Of a stretch of 64,000 nucleotides of DNA, positions 45,552 through 56,042 are shown in pieces. The DNA comes from Pachypanchax playfairii (taxonomy: Eukaryota > Chordata > Actinopteri > Cyprinodontiformes > Aplocheilidae). The notes under the pieces are model-generated. The model was not told the origin of the DNA. It did no database searches and was given only the letters and a program-made list of their open reading frames with translations. Both the position numbers and the translations under genes were made by a program. The DNA is taken from the NCBI GenBank assembly GCA_006937955.1, contig SSNP01000083.1, forward strand, positions 519,502-583,501. Direction: 5' to 3'. Position 1 is the first letter of the stretch; every line of letters starts with the position of its first letter.

Positions 45552-45740
45552 TCAGTAGCAAGTGCGAACAAGGATGATAAAGACTAAGACAACAGTCAAA
45601 ATGATCAATGCTGAAAATAAAAAGATAAGGCCGGCAAAGACGAGGTCTGTCATGGGCGGAACTTCTTTCACTTCAGACGGGATCATGTTGGACATGCCTA
45701 GCATGTAGCCCAAACTCCAGCCTATGTGTGTGTTCTGTAC
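45552..45740 (-). CDS. entpd3: entpd3 coding exon 9: ACR5, C-terminal TM helix, stop
   Basis: Acceptor TTTCAG; 62 residues and TGA. IGWSLGYMLGMSNMIPSE is ACR5, followed by the membrane helix LVFAGLIFLFSALIILTVVL and a very short cytosolic tail ending RTCY. Confidence 0.94.
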   Translation of the reverse strand, partial: VQNTHIGWSLGYMLGMSNMIPSEVKEVPPMTDLVFAGLIFLFSALIILTVVLVFIILVRTCY

Positions 45741-48700
45741 CTGAAAGAGACAGAAGTGTGTAAATACACAAGCACTAGAGACTCATAGCGGGGTGGATTA
45801 TTGCAGTTTTTCACTACAATACTTCACTTTGGTTTGCAAGCACCAAAATTTGTATCTATGATCTCAAGAGACCAATTTTCAAAAATCCTCGATTAGCCAC
45901 AAAAATGTTTTAAATATTTTCCAAGATGGCCACCTGGAAACAGGCTATTTTTTCATTTTTCAGCTATATCTTAAAAGCTATTGATTTTATGCTTCGTAAA
46001 TGTATTAAAGTTAAGAATAAAGTTGAGTATTGCAGACATTTTAATACCAAAGTTAAGCTTATATCTCTTTAGGTTATGGAGATACATTGTCTTTGCATGT
46101 TTTTGTACGGCAAAATGGTAAAAATAAGTTTTTTGACAAATAGCATGGAAAATATTGAAAATAAACCCAATATACTGTATGTATTAAAGTTTATTATAAA
46201 TATGAGTATTATGAATATTTTGGTACCAAAATTATGTTTATATGTCTTTGAATTATTGAGATGTTGCATTTTTTGTAGTTTTTTGGGAATAATGGTAAGA
46301 ATTTGTTGTTCATTAACAACTCAGAATACATTAAACTGTAGTCCAACGAATATGTTGAAATCGAATTTTCAAAAAATACCACAAGAAACATTTTAAATAA
46401 AGAATAATGAAAACAAAACTATAAACTATAGTAAAACTATATACAGAAACTATAGTATATTTATTCCCTCTTCTGTTGAGATAAACATAAAATTATTATT
46501 AAATTATTTGTAGTATAACAGCCGTTGCCTTCAAAAACTGTAAGAAATTAGTAGTAGTAATACTGGTAGCCATCTTGAAAACTGGCGGCCACATTGAAAA
46601 TTTGCGTGGCTAATCAAACAAATTTAAAAAAATGTTATAATGAGCACTTGTGCCAATTTTCATTCTTGCATACCAAACTGAAGTATTGTTTCCACTATCA
46701 GAGACTCACACATCATTGCATAAAGTGTCATGTACGTATAGAGGAGTTCTGTATTAAAGTTAGACAGTGATTGCCAGAGGGTAAGGGATGAGTCATACAC
46801 ATGCAAAGAACCTCCAATAAAGAATATTGTGATATCATCAGTAATCATCTACCAACCATCGTGTAACACCCCAAAGGGTTCTAGAACAATGAGAGAGTAC
46901 ACTAAATCATTTGTTCAGATATGGAACCATTGCAAGCTGTTAAGGAACAGATTTGTCCTGTGTCTAAAGGCCAGTCTCGGAGCAATTAGGAAACACCAGC
47001 TGTATCTGACCACTATTTTTTGTCTCATGAGCATGGCAGACGAGGAATCCCCCCTTTTCACAAAAAGCATCATTGTGGAAGTGCACATTGCATGCGTTCG
47101 CCTCGAGCTTTAAGTGTTTGAGAGCAAATGATTAGTGTGTCAGTGATTCAGCTCTGTCCTCGGTGGGTGGCCTCATTCTGAATCATGCACAGTATGAAAG
47201 CTGGCAAATGCCCTTCTGTATCGACAGCTCATCTGTCATACAGTAAGTCACACAGTCTGAGAATTCTGATTCTAATTACACAGTTGCATACCAGCCAGCC
47301 ATATATGTAAACTTGTTTTAGTTGTACGGTTCTTACTAACCGACTGTTGAAAGTGAATATTTTTCCAGGTCTCTTTGTCAAACTTATACCCATCTGCCAG
47401 GAGAGTGAGGACATAGTGAGTGCCATGACAGTAGGTTCTGAGGTGTTTTTCACCGATCCATGGCCTCTGTTGCTGCAGCTTAAACAAAGAAAAACAAAAT
47501 CTGAGTTAGGCCAGTTTTCAAGATCGGGAAAAACGAAAATACCGTATTGACCCAAAATAAGACAAAATTTATTTACATTGACTACGTTTACATGCAGCCA
47601 ATATTCTGGATATGATCGGGTTAAGGTCAGTATTCGGGTTTCTGAAATGTTCAGAATAACCAGTTTACATGCATAAGTAGAGAGAGTGACCCCTGTATAC
47701 ATGAAACTGTAATAACCCGATTAAAACACGGATGTTGGGGTAGCATCATGACGTATGGACTACTTCAAGACGCAATATGCGTCATTTCTGATTCTTCTTC
47801 CTGTATGACCAAGATCCCTTGCAAATAGAGCATGCGCAGAACACACTTTTTGATGGGGTTATGCCGATACGCATTTACACAACTAAATATTCAGGTTAGA
47901 AAAGGGTTACCCCAGGGGTAAAAACCGGGTTTTTAAAAACCTGGTTATGAGCATATTCGAGTTTTTGCCGGTGTTTACATGGCCGTGCGGAACTGGGTTA
48001 TTGTGAACATTTGGGTTTTAAAGGGGTTATTGGCTGCATGTAAACGCAGACATTGAAAATAATGTAAACGTGTAGGGCCGTCTTATAATAGGGGTAGTTC
48101 TATATTTGGGTCATTAAGGTAATTAAAACTGAAAAAGTCTTATGTAGTCACATAAAAATATGTCCACTATGGCTGATCAAAGTATACAAAAAAAAACATC
48201 CTCCCATCAAGGCTCAATATAAGTGAACAGAATCTCACGACACAGTTACGACTATAGCTTTGAATCAGTTTGTAGAACCTACCACTGTCCAGTGTGTGCG
48301 GCAGAAGTTCCCAACTGTTGCGTTGAACTGATCCAGATCCGATGTGCCATTTAACAGCAGAGCTCTTGCAAGGTAGAAGAATCCAGCATACGCCTTGGTA
48401 GAAACATTACAAATAAACATATACATGTTGGAAATGTTTACTTCTTTACTCTGGCCTGTCAGTTTTATTTGATTTGAAAATGTCAGTGAATGTTACCATA
48501 AATTCACCGGTGACCTGCGGTTGCTCGACCCCATTGAAAGAACACTGCTGCGAGGAACAGGTTTTGAAATCAAATATGGACTTCACTAACTCCACACATT
48601 TTTCTGAGTTCGGATCTCCAACCAGAAAATAATTTTGATCTGGGTTGTAGTTTTTGGGTTTCTTTGTGCACTCTGAGTCATAAATTGTTGAGGCTTTGAT

Positions 48701-51700
48701 GGTGATGTTATAACCTTCTTGATAGCAGGGGTTTCTTATGTAAGAAGGGTTGGATGATCCCTGAAATATTAAAAAAAACATCAGATAAAGAAACAGTTTA
48801 TAAGAAAAGATGGATACACCAACCTTAAAGGTACAGTATGTAAGAATTAGACCTTCTTGTCAAATTAGAGTCCTGCAGTTCATGTAGAAAAAAAAAGATC
48901 TTTTCTCAGTCACTCACCCCCTCCCTCCCTGATTTTTCTGTTGGGTTGCCAGTTCTGATGTCTTGTATTTGTTCAATTTTTGGATGTCTGGAAGCCTATT
49001 TGTTCAGCATTGAGTTTTCCTCACGTGCAGCTCGGCTGCTCAGTTGGAAGGATGCAGTGGTTTCTTACTTTTTGCTGCTTGGCAGCCTTGTAGACTCACA
49101 TGGGATTCATTATGGAACCAGGAAGTCTGGACATGTAAATAATGATTCCAGTCCAGGCTAGCTTTTTTAAAATGACCGAAACTAGCAACCACCCAGCTGG
49201 CTGAGATCGAGATCTGTTAATGTGACTTTATTTTCAACATTGGTGGGACATTAGACTGTTGTGTGAGTATTTTTTACCCGTAAAAGTCTTACATACTGTA
49301 CCTTTTAAAGTTAAGATTTTATATGTAAAATTCAACGTAAAATGTTTCCCTTACTGAGCAGAGATTCATGAATAAAGCTGAGAGTTACCAGAAATAATGC
49401 TTTTCTTGCAAACTAATGTGATTGATGGATCAATCAATATTCTTAATGACATAATGCATTCTTGACTGGTCTCACTTTGCCTGTTTGTAACAGCAGAATT
49501 CACTAATCAGTCCTCAACAGCACATTAATGGACTTTTGCTTTTACATGCACAGTGTTTTTATGTTAAAACCATTCATTCCAAGTGCAGTCACAGCCCTTA
49601 ACAGTAAGGGAATTTATACAAAGAGTTTAAACGGGTTTTCTAAGTATCAATGTGTGTGATTTCAGTTCAGCTATATGTGGTCTTAGATATTTTGTTGCTT
49701 TTGTATGTCTATGTGGAGCCCTGACAAAGACAGCGTTTTCTATTCTATTACTGTGGAAGTGAAAGCAGTTTTTAATAAAATTAAGATCACAAATTGAAAG
49801 ATTTAAGGTCTTTCCCACTGGTTCAGATCACTTAGAAGAAATCTTATGGCTTTCAAATAACTCTTTAGTTACTAGCACTAGTAGCCTTCGATTTATAAAA
49901 GATGTACTGTATGTATTGAAAAGCAAAAACTCTCTTTTTTGTTGACGTGTTACTTCCTGCTCTGCTTATATTTTGGTATCGCCCTGTGATTCCTGTTCTC
50001 CTCTTGTTTAAGCAGAAACTTGTTTCGCTCTCCCTCTCCTCCAGGTGTCTGACATTTGTATTGATTAGTTTCCTTTGTGTTCGTTTGCTATATAAGCTGT
50101 GGGTTTAGTTTCAGTCTTGGTCGTTGAATTCCTAATCTGTGCTGGTGTTTTTGCTTCTCCTTCGCTCGCGCCGGTTCTCCAGCTTTTGTAAGTCTTTTGC
50201 TGCCCCTCCAGTATATCTCTTATTCATATTAAACGTTTTATTTCTTTGCGCTTTGGTTGCTTTTCCCTGCATTTGTGTCCACTCTAAACATTGAGATGTA
50301 GGCTAAAAATAACAACATATTTAGTGTTCCTGTCCTGAGAATTTTTTTTTGATAGGTAAAATGTATTTATGGAAAAATATAAAAACAAAAAATAAACAAT
50401 ATATCTATTTATTGAAGTCAAGACTGTGGAATGTCACATGCGCAGAAGGAATTGGTAGCACATCTCAACAGGTAGCATATTTCTACAGAACACCGGTTTG
50501 AGCAACGGCCGTCTGAGACACAGTTGGTTACGAAAGCAGTAAAGTTGTTTAGTACTGCTTTAAATAGTGATTCATAGAAATTGAAAGAAAATTGACAACA
50601 TGACTTCAAAGCATTTCACAGCAAAGGCCAAAATAAGGATAAAATAACACATATTTCTTTAGACAGTGTGGTGAAAATATATTTGGTTGCTTTTTGTTTA
50701 ATACATTTAGACATTTCAATGAGTTTTTGGTGATTTACTGATTGATTTCTTATGAGACTACAGTGGTTTTTTTTTGTTCAGAGGTTTGTTTCTCATTATT
50801 TGTTACTTTCCGAAACTCATTTACACTATCCCTTTATTCGTCACCATTTTTAAGCTACAACCCTTTAAAAATATGTCCAAAAAAACTCTGCTGTGAAACA
50901 AAGTCATGCTTTCAATTTTCTTTCAATCTTTACGAAACACTGTCTTTCAAATGCACATTCATCATTGGCCTTTTTCTTTTTTCCTTTAATGTTCTAAACA
51001 CGCCTGCCTGTTGTATTACATTACTGTCAATAGGTGATGCAATTAAAAAAGTAACAATGACATGTTTAAAGGGTTGCATGTTGATTCTGTTATGTATGTA
51101 TATATACAGTATATATATATATTTTTTTTTTTATTTATTTATTTGTTTTCAAAAATATTTTTTTTTATCCTTCTTTTAATTGGTGGATTTTTGATTTATG
51201 CAATTCTTACTGATAAGAAAAATAATATACATTTAAATATAAATTTTTTGCACAGCACTTTAAATAGCCTAATGAATTGGAAAGTTGAAGAATCCCAATG
51301 ATTATGACTCTCAGAAACAGATTCAGTTGTTAACTGCTACTTTTAGCTGTGAAAAATCAATGTATTTACCTGGATTACTTTGTCAAGAATCCTCTTGTCA
51401 GCCTCATTTTTGCCATAGCATAGGAAACTGTGAGAGTAGACGATGTAAGGGTAGCCATACAGTTTCACCTCCATGTAGTTAGATCCATTTTTCCGTTCCT
51501 GAACCTGAAAGGCGATCTGTGTTGAAGCTCCTCCGAGGTCCATGGAGCCAGTTGTCTTTGCTCCATTTGGGCGCACATAACTGTTCCATAAGTTTCTCTG
51601 CAGATATAATCAAGGAGGGTAAAGCATGTACAGTATTGATCCAGTTCATGTTTTGATCTTGTGTGTGAGTGCACTCTATCCAGATGCATCATGGTAGTGT

Positions 51701-54700
51701 CTTACTTGTAGGAAATTTCCCTTCAGGTAGTTGACTGTGATCCAGCCGTACAGTCCTTCTTCCTGACCAGTGATGATTGAAGCATTCTGGAATTTGAAGG
51801 GCAGTGAACTCAGGTATTCTCTGAGACTTGCCATGACTTCATTAGATCTCTCTTCACTCATCTTACTTAAAAAGAAGAGAAATGCAAAAGGATAAATGAC
51901 AGTGCTGAGAATTGACAAGTAGGGCGTAACAGAAATGAGTGGAGATGTTTAACAAATAGAAGTTTTAACACTCAGAAATTAAGGTTTTTAATTTTAAATC
52001 TACACAAAAAACAAGTTGCCGTGTTATAGATCAACAACCTGTCTAGAGTGTGAACATCATCAACATTTGCACGTGTTAGTGAGAAGATTATTGAAATGGT
52101 CTCAGCAGGGCTTCTTAAAAAATTCCGGCAAAAACGTTATTCAGGTAAATATGTTGTTTTATATCTCGTTCATTATGCAAAACGAGACGTTTCGATACAG
52201 CAGTATATTCAGTTGTAACTAGATATTTACATTCACTTCAAGAAAAACAAACATTTTTTAAACAAATTTAAAGTAAACATTTTCTTTTAGATAAATATTG
52301 ACACATCTTTTGAATTTATTACATGTCAGAATAAAGAGAGAGAGTTGTTATGTATTTATCACTTTCATCAAAGTCAGGAGTATATATTATTTATTGTATT
52401 TAATCAAAAATAAAACTCCAGATGATTCCATTCTGAGCTTAAGAAGCTTCTGATAGGTTAATAGAGTCCATTTGAGTTAATTGGTCACACACCTGTGGAT
52501 GAATATTTAAAGCACCCCCAAAACACAGAGCCTTTTTCTTTGACATGAGAGAATCAAGAGAAATCAACCAAAACACCAGGAAAATAATTGTGGACCTCCA
52601 CAAGTGTGGCTCAATTTTAAATACAATTTGCAATTAAAATACAATAAGATTCTCTTTTAGTCTTAAATTTAACAAATGCAATTTTTTATATTTATTAATC
52701 TAAAAAAAATAAAATTTTCCTCTGATTTGATGTTTGACAGTAAAACAGTGTTGTGTTTTTATCTGAAGTTTAAATATCTGATTTCTACTGTATATTTAAT
52801 TTTCTTAATGTTTGGTGTGATTGCTAGAACAAAGAGGGAGAGAGCGGAACAGAGAGGGAGAAGGAGAGGGAAATGAGGAAATAACAGATGGAACAAGATC
52901 CAGGTGAGAAAGATTCATTAGTCAAAGACAGCTGTTTGCCAAAACTCATTAGAACATGTTCACTTGAGTATTTTAGGTTTGTAATTTTTCTAATTCTGTA
53001 TGTATTAAGTCATACAGGCTGTTTTGCACAACTAGGATAAATAGTTATATAAATAATGTAGTTATTTGACAGGATTGAAAAATATTTCAAGCCTCAAAGA
53101 TACAGTCTCATGTTGCCACAACAAAGGTGTTGTCAGTGTAGTGTCAGTGTATTGCAGGTCTATGATGATTTTCAGTGCTACTGTCATCTAGTTTTGATTC
53201 TGGTTCTGTCTTGGTTCAGTCCTGATTTTGAACTGTTACAGTCCTGTTTTAATCCCGAATCAGTTTGGGGTCTGGTTTAATTGGGGTTTAGTCCTGGTGT
53301 CTTGATCCAGCCCTGGTTCTGCTCTGCCCTGTTGCTTAATTAATAATCTAGTTTAAGGTGTCCATCATATGTGACATAATTTGTTTTCTTATATGAAGGT
53401 CTGCTTGTCAAACAAAGCTGAGACAGTTGGCATACATATTATCTGTGTTCATACTTAATTCCAATCTGAAAATAAATAGCAAAAGTTTAAGTGGGTTTTG
53501 TGGGTGTTTGTTTTTGGAGGGGGGGCTTCCTGGCCAATTAAGCTTAGGGCCTCCAAAAACCTAGCAGCGGCCCTGGCTTTCATAAAAACTGAAGCAGCAA
53601 AGTTTGTGCACTCCAACATTTGTGTCATTCTCAAAACTTTTGACCATGACTGTACAAACTCAGACTTGTGTTAACATTGATTCACTCTTAAAGAGGCCAT
53701 TTCATACAAATTTCAGGACTTTGTGGTTATTTCTTAAGTATTAACCAGTAATATGAAATATTTTATATCTAAAAAACGTCAGGAAACACTGATTAACAGA
53801 CCTTTCAATCTGTGTGCATTAAAATTCGGGTGGTTTCGGCTCCTTCCATCAGGCTGCTTCGGCAGCAGCTTGTTCATTGTTCGAATTTGCTGGACTCTGA
53901 TTGGCTAACAAACTAGCCTATGAGAGCAAGGTATACTGTTTCCTGCCGCATGGCAACGTCAGACGTCGTGTCTTCCTGTTTCCTACGTCTTATGCTACAG
54001 CTTTTTAGTGAGCCGCATGCTATGCGTGGTTTCAATTGCAGGAGCTACCGAATACTAACGAGCAAAGGAGTTGTGACGAAACAGATACAGGCTGTTCAGA
54101 CTCGGGAGAACTCTGGTTTTATCACCACCTGCGTAGTTTGATAGATAAAAACTGAAAGAGAAGTTGTTGACCTGTTTTCACACCCACTATGAAGGTAAGA
54201 ACACCTGTGGAGCTAAAATATTCAACAGAAACCTCAGAAAAACTGTTTTTAATGGAAGGGCCTCTTTAATATATTGATGAATGATTGCTGCTCACTGCAG
54301 GATGGTTGGCTGAATTACATGGTTATCAGGTGGGTTTGCCACTGACCGAAGCAGATTTTTAGTTCATTTTAAAAATAAATAACATCAACAATGTTAATTA
54401 CAGCAATTTTTGGAACAAACTTCAGTTTTCCTCTGTCAAGGCCTGATGAACTGCCCTGACTCATTTCCACTCTGTAATCTTCATTAGACAACAATCAGGT
54501 TATAAACCAGGTTTGCAGGTGTATGTACAGTGGCAGATAGAACAGAGTGTCTCTTTAACTGATGGTCTTCTGTTGCATGTAGACAGTTTGTTACTATTAC
54601 TGAACGTGTCTGAGTGGTTTTCAACAGTCTTGTGTTACCTGACATGATATCAGAACCAAAATATGATAGGATATGAATATTCAAGTAAAAGAGTTCTGTG

Positions 54701-56042
54701 TGTAAAAAACATTGCATGAGTATTATATTCAAATTAGGAAACCGAAATGTGATCAGCGTTCTTACTGTAGCAGTCGCATTCCAGCTGTAGCTCCCAGAAA
54801 AAGAGGAGTGTTCTTGTGCTTTTCAGCAGGAATGCTTTGTTTGATTTTATCCATGCACACTTTGAATCCTCCCCATGTTACATTATCTAGTTTAGGGTCA
54901 ACCTTCATCCCTGAGATAGAAACACCTGTGGATTCAAAGCTGTGTTAAGATTACATCCTCAACATGGGTTTATAGCTTGTTTCATATTAATCATCTTGAC
55001 ATTATATACTCAGATCAGGTTACAAGTCATTTTTCCACACAAATACCACTTTAAAAATGTTAAAGTTTAGATTTTCTTACCATGTTACAAAATAATAAAC
55101 TCACCTTGTACTTTACAATTCATTCTTTCAGTCACTACTCCGGTCTCGTTCTCCTTCTCCCCTGGCCATTCATACAGGTACACATTGGAGCGAGATGAAC
55201 CAGCATCTATTACTATGCCAAACTGTCAAGAAGACGTTTGGATTAAATAACTGAAAAATTGCATCAAACTTCCTTTTTTTAGCTTTAAAATCCAATGAAG
55301 AAAGTAGAAGCTTTCCAGAATGTTTTCTGCTGTCTTTTAACCTCCCACTCTATTTTATTAACTCTATGAAATTTTCCAAACAATCTCATTAATTTCAGAA
55401 TAAGTTACTTCAAATCTTAATGGCACAAATCACACAAAGATCACACCTCCATTCTGTCTTACTTTCCTCTTACGCCTGTCTGAGAGTCACTTTGTTATCA
55501 ACCGGAGGGATGCGCCCCCAGGGGCATCGCTCCCGTGGTTGGGGTTTGTTGCAGGTAGGCCATCGTGGCACCACCTTCATCCCTCTAAAGACTTGAACTC
55601 AATGGAGAAGTTAAAGCCTGAAGGAGGCCAATTGTCCTCAAGTAGTCTGGCTAGACTAGTCCTGCCCTCTCTCTATGTAAATGAATTAGAAATTGTCCTG
55701 ACATAGCAGTTCTGGTAAACAGGGTTTTTTTACTTTCAGAAGTAAGAGGAGATGTTACTTTTCTTTACATCAATAATTATGACCCCTCTTTGACACATGT
55801 GAAAGCCCTTTCCCAGGAATCTGGGTTTCCTTTTATTTCACAAGAAAAGTGTAGGCCTGAAGTTCAGTTGAGTGGTTTGTGCTGTTGTACAGTGTATGTG
55901 TATTCACCTCCATGCCATATTCTTTATTCTTTAGGGTGTCCTGAACCACAGCAACAGCAACAAGGGCAGCAATACTGACCAACAGGAAAAACAGCCCTAC
56001 TGCTATGCGACACTTGAAGCCCAGTTTCTTTTTGGAAGCCAT
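45552..56042 (-). CDS. entpd3: entpd3-like ectonucleoside triphosphate diphosphohydrolase (CD39 family), complete, 9 coding exons
   Basis: Minus-strand exons 56042-55908, 55222-55105, 54925-54766, 51865-51706, 51597-51370, 48760-48497, 48393-48283, 47478-47341 and 45740-45552 total 1503 nt, 500 aa, all GT-AG with consistent phases. Known role: a cell-surface enzyme that hydrolyses extracellular ATP and ADP to AMP using Ca/Mg. Seen: N-terminal TM helix about 13-33; ACR1 DAGSS (51-55); ACR2 GATAGMRLL (129-137); ACR3 TGQEEGLYGWITVNYL with likely catalytic base Glu174; ACR4 DLGGASTQ (211-218); ACR5 IGWSLGYML (444-452); C-terminal TM helix about 471-497. There are many N-x-S/T sequons (N70, N99, N165 and others) in the ectodomain. 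YNP and SIFDF blocks in exon 6 resemble ENTPD3; ENTPD1 or ENTPD8 cannot be excluded without a tree. Confidence 0.93.
45817..46688. mobile_element. MITE in entpd3 last intron, TIR about 26 bp, near-8/9-bp TSD
   Basis: CAATACTTCACTTTGGTTTG at the left matches the inverted right end (CATACCAAACTGAAGTATTG). Flanks TTTTCACTA and TTTCCACTA match at 8 of 9. Contains a degenerate internal duplication of about 170 bp (phrases TGTATTAAAGTT and ATATCTTTA recur). hAT is the likeliest class. Confidence 0.7.
46698..47340. other. entpd3 intron 8, unique-looking part
   Basis: No repeat or exon recognised. Confidence 0.45.
47341..47478 (-). CDS. entpd3: entpd3 coding exon 8
   Basis: Acceptor TTTAAG, donor GTTAGT; 46 codons. 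Encodes HLRTYCHGTHYVLTLLADGY then FDKETWKNIHF, equivalent to the YC-x-YI-LLL-GY-F-W-IHF block of the family. Confidence 0.94.
47582..48059. mobile_element. MITE, 478 bp, 7-bp TSD ACATTGA
   Basis: CTACGTTTACATGCAGCCAA at the left; inverted right end CTGCGTTTACATGCAGCCAA. Identical ACATTGA at 47,575-47,581 and 48,060-48,066. Internally rich in GGGTTA/AACCCG motifs. Superfamily uncertain because a 7-bp duplication is unusual. Lies in entpd3 intron 7. Confidence 0.85.
48283..48393 (-). CDS. entpd3: entpd3 coding exon 7
   Basis: Acceptor ACCAAG, donor GTAGGT; 37 codons. Encodes AYAGFFYLARALLLNGT through FCRTHWTV, matching the F-Y-hydrophobic helix and FCxxxW block of CD39 proteins. Confidence 0.93.
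48497..48760 (-). CDS. entpd3: entpd3 coding exon 6
   Basis: Acceptor TTTCAG, donor GTAACA; 88 codons, phase 0. Reads GSSNPSYIRNPCYQEGY, KPKNYNPDQNY, SIFDFKTCSSQQCSFNGV, then TGEFM. The paired cysteines match the family's disulfide pattern. Confidence 0.94.
48829..49304. mobile_element. AGGTACAG-type TTAA MITE, 476 bp
   Basis: TTAA at 48,825-48,828 and 49,305-49,308; TIR AGGTACAGTATGTAAGA at both ends. A related fragment lies at 17,585-17,785. Located in entpd3 intron 5. Confidence 0.87.
49309..49940. other. entpd3 intron 5, unique-looking part
   Basis: No repeat or exon recognised. Confidence 0.4.
49942..50290 (+). mobile_element. Probable solo LTR of a Ty3/gypsy-type retrotransposon
   Basis: Pyrimidine-rich stretch with TGCTATATAAGCTGTGGG (TATA-like box), TTCAGTCTTGGTCGTTG, CTTCTCCTTCGCTCGCGCCG and a late CATATTAAACGTTTTATTTC (poly(A)-like signal). 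This promoter-leader-polyA order is that of fish LTRs. No gag/pol, second LTR or TSD was found. Confidence 0.45.
50310..50577. mobile_element. Right half of the AGCAGTAC-type TTAA element
   Basis: From TATTTAGTGTTCCTGTCCTG to TTAGTACTGCTTTAA, closely matching 37,790-38,025. The left half is missing; a sequence shared with 63,783-63,825 follows immediately. Confidence 0.78.
50640..51369. other. entpd3 intron 5 remainder
   Basis: AT-rich with T-rich and TA tracts at 51,098-51,160; nothing else recognised. Confidence 0.45.
51370..51597 (-). CDS. entpd3: entpd3 coding exon 5 (ACR4)
   Basis: Acceptor CTGCAG, donor GTAAAT; 76 codons, phase 0. Encodes RNLWNSYVRPNGAK, the DLGGASTQIAF motif and YSHSFLCYGKNEADKR, the conserved HSFxCYGxxxA block of cell-surface NTPDases. 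Confidence 0.95.
51706..51865 (-). CDS. entpd3: entpd3 coding exon 4 (ACR3)
   Basis: Acceptor TTTAAG, donor GTAAG. Encodes KMSEERSNEVMASLREYL through ITGQEEGLYGWITVNYL to FLQ. A competing AG four bases inside would cause a stop, so the first AG is used. Confidence 0.92.
52440..52640 (+). pseudogene. Tc1 5' end and transposase N-terminus fragment
   Basis: TTAATTGGTCACACACCTGT leader followed by a frame giving ESREINQNTRKIIVDLHKCG, the first helix-turn-helix of Tc1 transposases. Truncated afterwards. In entpd3 intron 3. Confidence 0.75.
52640..53687. other. entpd3 intron 3, no feature recognised
   Basis: AT-rich; a run of GGTT/CTGGTT-rich sequence near 53,180-53,330 may be an old repeat. Confidence 0.35.
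53692..54265 (+). mobile_element. AGAGGCC-type TTAA MITE, complete, 574 bp
   Basis: TTAA at 53,688-53,691 and 54,266-54,269; ends AGAGGCC(A/C)TT in inverted orientation. It is the most complete copy of the family in the window. The frame at 53,920-54,141 aligns with those of the other copies but has lost its upstream part. Confidence 0.9.
54766..54925 (-). CDS. entpd3: entpd3 coding exon 3 (ACR2)
   Basis: Acceptor CCACAG, donor GTAAG. Starts by completing a Gly codon; ends with LGATAGMRLL plus two bases. Contains Cys108 and sequon NVT. Confidence 0.94.
55105..55222 (-). CDS. entpd3: entpd3 coding exon 2 (ACR1)
   Basis: Acceptor TGACAG, donor GTGAGT. Encodes FGIVIDAGSSRSNVYLYEWP and on through KENETGVV to KVQ. 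DAGSS is the phosphate-binding loop of the apyrase/actin fold. Confidence 0.95.
55908..56042 (-). CDS. entpd3: entpd3 coding exon 1: start, N-terminal TM helix
   Basis: ATG at 56042-56040 opens MASKKKLGFKCR, then a hydrophobic helix (IAVGLFFLLVSIAALVAVAV). Donor GTGAAT after EYGME. A pyrimidine-rich tract ending CAACAG stops 3 nt before ATG-proximal GAAATGG, so a non-coding exon probably lies upstream. The in-frame extension to 56,087 would then be intron. Confidence 0.9.

Noticed and set aside
47229..47702. 157-aa ORF on the - strand
   Set aside because: It overlaps entpd3 exon 8 in another frame and runs into the 7-bp-TSD MITE; the HLRTYCHGTHY frame is the real one.
50742..51179. 145-aa ORF rich in Phe/Leu/Ile
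   Set aside because: Hydrophobicity comes from T-rich intronic sequence of entpd3; overlaps TA and poly-T tracts; no homology recognised.
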